Below, piece by piece: positions 17,901 to 26,200 of a stretch of 41,782 nt of DNA. The stretch is from Flavicella sp049625305. Its GTDB lineage: Bacteria; Bacteroidota; Bacteroidia; Flavobacteriales; Flavobacteriaceae. A program made the position numbers and the translations under genes. Positions within the stretch are counted from its first letter, which is position 1. Each line of letters starts with the position of its first letter. The stretch is from positions 1-41,782 of the forward strand of contig JBMZVD010000008.1 of NCBI GenBank assembly GCA_049625305.1, read 5' to 3'. The notes under the pieces were generated by a model. The model made no database searches. It worked only from the letters and a program-made list of their open reading frames with translations, and was not told the origin of the DNA.

Positions 17901-17991
17901 TGAGTATGCTGCTCTATTCATTTAAGCAACATACCTTTTTTTGAGTATGCTGTTCTACTCTTTAATTATTCTTTTAAGCAACATACCTTTA
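17901..17991 (-). repeat. Imperfect tandem duplication of the 3' end of the BspA-like gene
   Basis: Two copies of about 40-50 bp: 17902-17938 and 17942-17991. Both share TGAGTATGCTG at one end and TTTAAGCAACATACCTTT at the other; the upstream copy carries the real C-terminal codons (KGMLLKRIIKE then stop), the downstream copy would read KGMLLK then stop. The downstream copy lies between the stop codon and the terminator. Confidence 0.75.
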
Positions 17992-20453
17992 TTCGTTTTC
18001 AACTGTAAGAAATATACTCCTTCGGGTAATTGATCTATGTTTAATTGATTGTAACCCAATTTTAAAAAGCCAGACATCACAGTACTACCAAGAGTTGTAT
18101 TGATAGTAAAAGTCGCATCGTTTGGAATTTCAACAGAAAGTATTGCTGTCGTAGGCACAGGGTAAACTGAGAATTCTACCTCAACATCTATTTCATCAGA
18201 TAGGGTTCTACCACAAGAACCATCGGATCCAAAATCAGTAATATCCCAACCAAATTCATCAACCAAACGTTGCTTCAAATCACTGTCACAGATTTGCGTA
18301 CTCGCATTCAAGACAACATTCTGTCTTAAATTTAGTTCAGCAATCGATTCCAAAAACTCTGTGTAATTTTCTACTGAAAATGAATAAGCTCCTTCCAACA
18401 TTCCCAACATAGAAAAGACATTTGACACATCCCAAGTACTGATATCACTATTGAAACTTGTAGCATTTTCAAACATGCTCATCATAGTGTAAACATTTGA
18501 CACATCCCAGTTACTGATATCTACATTGAAATTACTTGCATCAGCAAACATTTCACTCATATTGGTTACATTCGATACATCCCAATTACTGATATCTTCA
18601 TTGAACTGTGTTTTATTTTTAAAAAGTCCATTCATATGGGTCACATTCGACACATCCCAATCAGTTATTGGACCAAATGTACTCTCAGCTGCTGTTTTAT
18701 CAGACATCCATAAGTTTACAGCTGCGTGAATGTTACTGTCAGTAATTGCAGCTCTTGGCGTGCTTAGAAAACAACTCACCGATAAACCACTATCTTGAAT
18801 GTTCCATCCAAAATTATCAATGATATTTTGTCTGGCTGTAATCGCACAATATTTTGAATTTACTGCTAATTGAACATTCGATTGCAATGACAATTGGCTC
18901 CATGCCTCCAAAAATAAATCGTAATTTTCTTGAGAAAAAGAGCTTGTACTTGTTAATATCTCTGTCATATCATTCACATTAGCAACATCCCAATCACTGA
19001 TATCTTGATTGAAATTATAAGATCTGTAAAACATCTCTTTCATAGATATTACTTTTGACACATCCCATTTGCTTAGGTCTTTATTAAAAGGAGAATATGA
19101 GAACATATTATTCATATAAATAACATTTGAAGTGTTCCAATTGCTGATATCACTGTTAAAGTCATAGGCTTTGTAAAACATAAAACTCATATCTTTTACC
19201 TTAGCTGTATTCCAAGTACTGATATTTTGACTAAATGAAGAATAGGAAAACATAAATTTCATATCCTCAACATTGGCTACATTCCAAGAACTGATATCTC
19301 CACGAAAGGCATCTGCAAATGAAAACATAGATGACATGTTAATCACATTGGAGACATCCCATTTACTAATATCCTCATTGAAACTAAATTTGTATTTGAA
19401 AAGTTGAGACATATTCGTCACATTCGACACATCCCAATCTTCAATATTTCCGTATTTCTCTGCAGCTAGTCTTTTGTCAGTAACCCACTCGTTTACTGCT
19501 TGATGTATATTTCTATCTGTTAATGCAACAAGTCCCGAAGACGTTTCACAACCTCTTGCCATACCGTTGTCTTTGATGGTCCATCCATAATTAGTAATTA
19601 GGGATGTTCTAGCAGTCGCATTGCAATAAGCAGAACTCGTCTGAAGCGTAACATTAGACTGAAGTTGCAATTGACTTATTCCGTCTAAAAACAGGGTATA
19701 ATTTTCATCCGAAAAAGACGTAGCATTATATAGCATTGCATTCATATTTGTAACTCGACTCACGTTCCAATTGCTAATATCTTGATTAAAGGAAGTGGCT
19801 TCTCGCAGGAATCCTAACAAATTAGTTACTCTAGACATATTCCAAGTTCCTATATCTTGATTGAAATCAAAAGTCAAAGAAAACATCCAACTCATGGAAG
19901 TTACATTACCCGTGTTCCAATTTGAAATGGCTCCATTAAAGGCTTTAGCTTTGTAAAACATATATGCCATATCCGTTACTTTAGACACGTCCCATGAATT
20001 CAAGTTCTGATTGAACATTTCAGCTTTTGAAAACATGTGATTCATATTTGTAACACTAGATACATCCCAGCCATCTAAACTCTGATTGAATTTTTTTGCT
20101 TCAGAAAACATATGACTCATATCGACAACATTGGCAACATTCCATGCACTGATATCTCTATTAAACTCTGACGCATTGAGAAACATAAAACGCATGTTCG
20201 TGACATTGGAAACATCCCAAGCACTGATATCATCGTTAAAAGATTCTGCGTAAGAAAAGAGAGAAGACATATCAGTTACAGAAGACACATCCCAATTTGC
20301 GATCTCTCCATAAGTTTCAACGGCAAGTGCTCTGTCTGTAACCCACATGGATGCGGCTTGGTGGATATTACTATCTGATAAATTGGTTTGCGAAATGGTG
20401 GTGTGTATGCAGCAAAATGCCACGACACACCCGAGGAGGGTAGTTTTTTTCAT
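17955..20453 (-). CDS. BspA-type DUF285 repeat surface protein, three tandem modules, T9SS tail
   Basis: An 832-residue protein with signal peptide to about residue 21. It is built of three modules (about 25-302, 313-561, 572-747). Each opens with a header NIHxAxxxWxxDxxxA...YG.I.DWDVS, continues with about 25-residue DUF285 repeats of the type WDVSNVTNMxxMFxxAxxFNxDIS, and closes with a cap (SFSxENYxxFL...LxLxxNVxL...C...GWxIxDxG...C) with two conserved Cys. A T9SS sorting domain follows (about 755-832, VEFSVYPVP...GVYFLQLKTNKG). DUF285/BspA proteins are surface proteins, in some bacteria adhesins; the ligand here is unknown. The gene stands alone with its own terminator. Confidence 0.93.
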   Translation of the reverse strand: MKKTTLLGCVVAFCCIHTTISQTNLSDSNIHQAASMWVTDRALAVETYGEIANWDVSSVTDMSSLFSYAESFNDDISAWDVSNVTNMRFMFLNASEFNRDISAWNVANVVDMSHMFSEAKKFNQSLDGWDVSSVTNMNHMFSKAEMFNQNLNSWDVSKVTDMAYMFYKAKAFNGAISNWNTGNVTSMSWMFSLTFDFNQDIGTWNMSRVTNLLGFLREATSFNQDISNWNVSRVTNMNAMLYNATSFSDENYTLFLDGISQLQLQSNVTLQTSSAYCNATARTSLITNYGWTIKDNGMARGCETSSGLVALTDRNIHQAVNEWVTDKRLAAEKYGNIEDWDVSNVTNMSQLFKYKFSFNEDISKWDVSNVINMSSMFSFADAFRGDISSWNVANVEDMKFMFSYSSFSQNISTWNTAKVKDMSFMFYKAYDFNSDISNWNTSNVIYMNNMFSYSPFNKDLSKWDVSKVISMKEMFYRSYNFNQDISDWDVANVNDMTEILTSTSSFSQENYDLFLEAWSQLSLQSNVQLAVNSKYCAITARQNIIDNFGWNIQDSGLSVSCFLSTPRAAITDSNIHAAVNLWMSDKTAAESTFGPITDWDVSNVTHMNGLFKNKTQFNEDISNWDVSNVTNMSEMFADASNFNVDISNWDVSNVYTMMSMFENATSFNSDISTWDVSNVFSMLGMLEGAYSFSVENYTEFLESIAELNLRQNVVLNASTQICDSDLKQRLVDEFGWDITDFGSDGSCGRTLSDEIDVEVEFSVYPVPTTAILSVEIPNDATFTINTTLGSTVMSGFLKLGYNQLNIDQLPEGVYFLQLKTNKGMLLKRIIKE

Positions 20454-20634
20454 TAGGGGTAGATTTGAAAATATGTAACAATTTAAACTCTCATTATGTT
20501 TTTGTGACTATTGGACTCAAAAACAATAATTAAGCTTAATTAAATATAACATATTTAAACTCCAAAAGCAAGACTGTTTTAAAATAATCTTAAAATTTCC
20601 GTTTCGTTTTAATTGAAACACAAAAAATTACACA

Positions 20635-22410
20635 TCAAGGCCCGCATGATTCTGAGAATAGAGCCCCCCCCCCTTTTACATTGGGTTTGATAATTTCTTT
20701 ATTCTCTCCATCGTATATCAAAAATCTGTGATTATCATATTCATTGTACCTTAAAGTAATGTAGAGCTTTCCTTGATGTACTATGACAGGCTTATACCCT
20801 GTAGGTATGTTGTAATCTCCTACAGAACAATAACCCTGCAAGGAGTAATTTTCATCAAATAAATTTTCAAAAGTATTGTTTGTTGTATCAAACAGATACA
20901 ATCTATACCTAGTAGAGGAATTGGACCATGACTGATTGTAAGCATAACAAACTAGTTTGCCATTGAACTCTATCACTTTTCCATTCGACTTTATGATTGA
21001 CATTCGAGTTACTGATGTTGGAAGGTTAATAGATTCAAGTACACCGTCATTGGTATTATAGCTATTGAATGTATATGGTTCTGAATTAGGACGGTAATCG
21101 TCAGAAAAGTAAATTTTCCCATTGGAGGCAAAGGAAATATTATTCATTCTGCTAGATGTCTCAGTTATCATTGTTGTCGAGTAACTATTATCAGATATTA
21201 AAGAATTTGGATCTAACCTGTAAAGAATTTTGTTGTAATCTGAGTTTGATTTTGAGTTGTCTTTATAACTAAAATAAAACATACCATCTCCAAATGTGAT
21301 GCTTGAAGCATAAGAAGAATTATCTTGAACGGGAAAAGTTATTTTTATAGGACTTGGATTTTCTGCGTTGAGATTTACAATGTACTTTGTATTATTTGAA
21401 GTGTCCTCGGAAAATATAAAATATCCATTGAGCATGACACCATTTAAAAAACCTGAATATTCTCTCATTGGTACGCTATTCATTACGAGTATTTCATCCT
21501 CTTCATTTATGTAGGCAGGATAATGTAAATTTGTATCACTAGTAGATTTAAGTAAAATCACAGGGTATCCACCAATATCTGAAGAAAACTGTTGAGCCCC
21601 TGAATAAGTCAAACTTGCAGTATACCCTGATGGTATTGCAATTTCCTTGTTTGTGTTTGCACCTGTAATTTTAGAAATTGATGTTGAAGAGTTTACGAAA
21701 TAAGTAAAACCATTACCTAAAAAAGGTATCGAATATTGATAACTACTCGACTTATAAACATCTATATTGGTTGTAGTAAACATTTTAGTGTTTGTGTCGA
21801 AATAATAAAATTGTCCTAGCTCATAGGATGAATTTCCCATAGAGTAAATTATTTGCCCCGCACCTGTTACACTTCCATTACTCGAGTCTGGAATTACCGA
21901 AGTAGCAGCAGTACCACCGAGCATATTTACCCAATTGTCTCCATTGTAATATTGAATTTCTCCGTTGGTTTTACAATCAGAACACAATAACAATTGACCA
22001 AATACAGGACTACCTATAGTATTTCTCTCCTCTTCAGTAAAAGTCGGCAATCTCAACAAACTAGAAATCGTAACTGACGAGGCGCTTACATTACCCTCTA
22101 AATTTCCATTTACGTCTCCTGTTACATTACCTACAACTTCTCCGGTATGCTTTCCTGTACTGTCACCTGTTAAATTCCCTGTTACATCTCCCGTGACGTC
22201 TCCTGTTACATTCCCGGTTAAGTTTCCTGTGACGTCACCTGTCAAATTTCCATATAAAGAACTTGCTTCTAAATCACCCAAAACTTGGGTATCCGCTGAA
22301 AATATAATCTCAGCATCACTTTCTTTTTGATTTGTTTTTAATTCTTGACCGAAAGTTAAAGATGTGCAGAAGCATATCCATAACAAAAAAACAGATATGT
22401 TTATCTTCAT
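20635..22410 (-). CDS. Secreted protein with tetrapeptide (N/D-x-T-G) fibre-like repeat; function unknown
   Basis: A 591-residue protein with a signal peptide to about residue 21 (LTFGQ). Residues about 53-109 are a run of four-residue repeats of the NLTG/DVTG type, a fibre-like low-complexity segment. A short module with LLCSDCKTNGEIQYYNGDNWV (about 141-161) is common in secreted flavobacterial proteins. Residues about 175-580 are Tyr/Ser-rich and beta-predicted, possibly a propeller. It lacks a T9SS sorting domain in this frame, unlike its partner upstream, whose stop overlaps this start (ATGA). The frame passes through a run of ten G (20664-20673) nine codons before the stop, so the C-terminus is uncertain. 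Function not recognised. Confidence 0.75.
   Translation of the reverse strand: MKINISVFLLWICFCTSLTFGQELKTNQKESDAEIIFSADTQVLGDLEASSLYGNLTGDVTGNLTGNVTGDVTGDVTGNLTGDSTGKHTGEVVGNVTGDVNGNLEGNVSASSVTISSLLRLPTFTEEERNTIGSPVFGQLLLCSDCKTNGEIQYYNGDNWVNMLGGTAATSVIPDSSNGSVTGAGQIIYSMGNSSYELGQFYYFDTNTKMFTTTNIDVYKSSSYQYSIPFLGNGFTYFVNSSTSISKITGANTNKEIAIPSGYTASLTYSGAQQFSSDIGGYPVILLKSTSDTNLHYPAYINEEDEILVMNSVPMREYSGFLNGVMLNGYFIFSEDTSNNTKYIVNLNAENPSPIKITFPVQDNSSYASSITFGDGMFYFSYKDNSKSNSDYNKILYRLDPNSLISDNSYSTTMITETSSRMNNISFASNGKIYFSDDYRPNSEPYTFNSYNTNDGVLESINLPTSVTRMSIIKSNGKVIEFNGKLVCYAYNQSWSNSSTRYRLYLFDTTNNTFENLFDENYSLQGYCSVGDYNIPTGYKPVIVHQGKLYITLRYNEYDNHRFLIYDGENKEIIKPNVKGGGALFSESCGP
20664..20673 (-). other. G10 homopolymer tract near the 3' end of a coding frame
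   Basis: Ten C on the + strand, ten G on the coding strand. With ten G the protein ends KGGGALFSESCGP. With nine it would end KGGGLYSQNHAGLDV (stop at 20628-20630); with eleven it would end KGGGGSILRIMRALMCNFLCFN. It may be a slippage site or a sequencing error. Confidence 0.85.
22084..22254 (-). repeat. Coding tandem repeat, 12-bp unit (x-x-T-G tetrapeptide)
   Basis: About fourteen degenerate 12-bp units, visible on the + strand as runs of ACATTACC/GTCACCTG-like words (for example TTTCCTGTGACGTCACCTGT). They encode the N/D-V/L-T-G repeat of the protein at 20635-22410. Copy number could vary by recombination. Confidence 0.8.
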
Positions 22411-23120
22411 TTCTTTACAATTTTAAATGTGTTAGTTTTGTTGTTAGCATTGCTAATTTTCAATATGTAGACTCCTTCCATCAATTCGGAAACATCTACT
22501 TTGTTTGTATTTGTTGTCATTACTTTGTTTCCAGTTGTGTTAAAAACTTCAACTTCAACATCACTGTCCGCTTCTATATATAAAATTTCAGTGGTAGGGT
22601 TAGGAAAGACTCGTATTCTTGTACTGTCTTCGAATGTACTGTCTTCGAAAAGTGTTTCGATACCCATCGCAGTTGAAGATATTAATGAAATTGATTTGAA
22701 GGAAATATCTGAATCGAAAACATGGGACAAAAAATTTTCTTCAGAATCAACTGAAGGTTCGAATACCTTCCAGTCTCCAGACTCATTTTGTAATAACATT
22801 ACCAAATCATCTTTATCATTGTTATTCAATTCAAGAATATCATATGAAAAAGTCAATATTCCTTGAAACCCAATCAAAGTTTTTTCAAAAGCATATACTC
22901 TGTCAATAGTTGGATTTCCTTCAATGAGTTCAGGTGTCTGATTCCTCGTGATGGTATTTTCTCCATCAATAGTGAGATTTTTTGAAGATGAAATAGTCAA
23001 CCCATCAATAAAAATGGATGAACCAGCACTCATGTCTATTTTGGCATCACCTTTAAGTGTAACAATTTGACCATAAAAAAATATTGGAACTAGTAGAAAA
23101 ATATAAAGGTGTCTTTTCAT
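22407..23120 (-). CDS. Small T9SS-secreted protein, function unknown
   Basis: A 237-residue protein with a signal peptide to about residue 18 (IFFYGQ). The N-terminal part opens with a beta-repeat-like stretch (VTLKGDAKIDMSAGSSIFID, then GLTISSSKNLTIDG) that looks like the start of a parallel beta structure. The middle part (about 70-155) is unrecognised. A T9SS type A sorting domain ends it (about 168-237: RVFPNPTTEILYIE...LMEGVYILKISNA...). The stop overlaps the start of the next gene by 4 bp (ATGA), so the two proteins are probably made together and may act together on the cell surface. Confidence 0.82.
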   Translation of the reverse strand: MKRHLYIFLLVPIFFYGQIVTLKGDAKIDMSAGSSIFIDGLTISSSKNLTIDGENTITRNQTPELIEGNPTIDRVYAFEKTLIGFQGILTFSYDILELNNNDKDDLVMLLQNESGDWKVFEPSVDSEENFLSHVFDSDISFKSISLISSTAMGIETLFEDSTFEDSTRIRVFPNPTTEILYIEADSDVEVEVFNTTGNKVMTTNTNKVDVSELMEGVYILKISNANNKTNTFKIVKK

Positions 23121-23229
23121 TAGAAACTATTTAGTCTACTAAAGTTATATCATAAGAAACACCTAGGATTAAAGAAACGACAAATAACCATCTCTTTCTG
23201 ACAAACCACATTTTGCATAAGGTAAACAC

Positions 23230-26200
23230 TTATTTTAAAATAATTTTCCCCGTATATAATTGTGTTTCTGTTTCCACCAAATAAAAATAAACACCCGCTG
23301 GCAACACATTGAGATCAACCGGGTCTTGATGTGTTATCATTTTTTTAAAAACCTCTTTTCCTTGCATTGTAGAAAGTGTCAATTTATAATCTTGACCAAT
23401 ATTATGTAGTTTCAAATATTTTGAAACAAGAGGGTTAGGGGATACTTTTACTGATTTATCTTCGGCTGTATTGTTTGTCAGAAGACGCGTTATGGGGGTG
23501 TCTAGAAAATCTACAACTCCATTGTTATTTGCATCCAAGTTGCCATTACAAGAAGTTTGCAAACGCATAACTACATTGGAAGCGTCTCCGCAAGCGCTGT
23601 CAACAAATTGCATATACAAATGAATTTGATTGTTTACTTTAGCCAATGAATAGCCTGTTTTGGTCAACCATTCAGTTGAAGTAATCTGAGAAGTGCCATC
23701 ACCTATCATTGAGATATCACTTCCTTGAAATCCAGTAAATTCGATAATACGAAAAGTGGTAGCTTCTAAATCTATTCTCGCTTTTAAAGTGGAGGTTGCC
23801 CCTGTGCAATTCGTATAATTTTCTAACTCCAGAAAATAAAATCCTTTATTTTGAGTACCGAAATTTTTAATCAATACTTCCTCTCCAACGTTGATAAAGC
23901 TACTGGAGCCTATTTGTTCATCACAGGGTGTATTTTCAGTATAATCATCAATACCATCATTGTCACTGTCCGTATCTAAATAATTAGGGGTCCCATCACC
24001 ATCAAAATCAATTGCAGACATACCTGCGTCTGTTACTTTGCAAAACCCGACAGATGCACCGCAAGCATTGGATATTGTTTTAAAATAAAGTCGATGCTCT
24101 CCGTTTTCTTCTGACAATTCAAATCCAATTTTACTGAAGTCACTTGAAACAGACTCAATTTCATTTATTGCTACTTGATTTATAGCGTCAGTTACGTTTC
24201 CAAAATGATCGTAATTGATTACTGAAAATGAATTTGTATCCAAATCTACGTAGGTTTTCAAAGTTGCTGTCAAACCATAACAATTGGTGTAAACAGGTAT
24301 TTCTAAATAATAAACACCTGAAGTTTTTTCATCAAAATTTGTAATCAAATGACTTTGACCCGCCCAAATATTTTCAGAATCCTGAAACAGTGTAGCACAA
24401 GTTGACATTTCACTAAAGTCATCAAAGGTATCGTTATCACTATCTTTAGCTACCACACAATCGCATGAAACCTCAAGAAAATCATTCATTGTTTTGGTTG
24501 TAGTTTTTCCTTCAGAATCAGTTATTTTTAACACTACAGTTTTCTTACCCGGAAGTTCATACGAAACGATTGGATTTCTTACAGTTGTTGAAGAAATGGA
24601 ACTTGCATCTGGAAACTCCCACTCCCACGCTACTGTTTCTTGGTCAACAACAGAATGACTATCAATTTGAATATCATCAAAAAAACAAACTTCTTTTTGT
24701 CGCGTCATTGGCATAGGAAGAGTTTCTGATTTCTCATAAAAATCAGTTTCCCATATTCCTCTATTTCCAGCCACTCTTAATTTTGATTTTTTATAGAAGG
24801 GCAATAGTTTACAAATTCTAAAATGAATTGGCAGATTGTTAACATACAGTTGCCAATCAGATAAGGAGTTATTCTTATACCAAATCAATTTATTGGAGGT
24901 AATGTAAACACCACCATCGGTTCCTTCTTGCACCTGAACATTTGTCAAGCGTTCTCCATTTAGGGAAATAGTAGTCAAATTGTTCCATGTCTCTCCTAAA
25001 TCTGATGATTTGTAAATTTTTTGATTGCTATTACCACCATTGTTCAAAGCTAAAAACAACTCATTGTCTTCATTCAAACCTATAAACATACTCTGGTGGT
25101 TTGCGGGTAAAGTAAGTGCTGTCCAGTTTTGACCACCATCAACAGACTTCCAAAGTTTGCCTGCAGTTCCACTTTTTTGAGTAAGAAACATGAGGTTCGT
25201 ATTTACTCGAGACACTTCAATTTCTTTGACGATATTAGATGTAACGGTTCCAAAAGAGTGCAACAATTCAAAAGTAACACCTCCATCTGTACTTTTCCAT
25301 AAATTTTGATCTTTCCCAAGGTAAAGAACATTCCAATAATTAGGATCAGTGACAATCTCACTTCGATTGGGAAACACATAACTTTCGTTTGGATACATAC
25401 CATAGTTGGGAATACTTTTGACAGTTCCAGTAATCGATGTAGGAATTTGCATACCACCTATATCACTGTGATAAACTTTTGTATTGTCTCCAAGTGCCAC
25501 ATAACCAGTAGCTGTTTCTCCACCACCAAGTTGTATAAAATCTCCAGAAGGATAACCATTATGATAGGCTGCGTTTCCGTTATGGTACCTACCTCCGACA
25601 AGTACGTCTTCGTTCCACCCCTGACCAAAACCCCACCAGTCAGAACCATTCATTCCATTTTTTCTTGAAGCTACAAAGTCAAAATTTGCATCGTATAAAT
25701 CAAGTCCCCCATCGGTTGCAACCCACACATCGTTTCCATTAGCTTCCATGTCTTGAATATCTGGATGCCTGTATTCTGGTCCACAAGAAGCATCACAAGA
25801 GTAACCTCCCCATTTTTTGTAGGTAGTACCTCCATCTTCAGATTTGAACATACTCAAACATCCGAACATAAACAAATCCGGATCCGTATCCGACACCGTA
25901 ATACCCAAATCATAAAAACCTTGATTGTAAGGCCAATAACTAGCCCACTCGTTTGGAGTTGCTTTGAAGAAAGAAAAAGACCAATGATTTTGACTGTAAG
26001 GGCCTCCGGGCTCATTGTCAGGCTGACCATCATTGTTTCCATCATAAGGTGTAGTCCATGAAGCTCCTCCGTCCATAGATTTATATACTCCTATAAAATT
26101 ATTGTCCTCTACTTCATCGTCTTCATCTCCCAACAAAACCACATAAATTCGATTGGAATCTGCATCAGTAAGTCCTATTCGAGCTCCTCCTGTTTTTAAT

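Noticed and set aside
17955..20453. Regular repeated words that could suggest a CRISPR array or other non-coding repeat.
   Set aside because: The repeats are in frame, degenerate, about 75 bp long and encode DUF285 repeats in one open frame with a signal peptide and a sorting domain.
22084..22254. Fibre-like repeat as a sign of a prophage tail-fibre gene.
   Set aside because: No phage genes are nearby; the protein has a signal peptide and is coupled to a T9SS protein gene.
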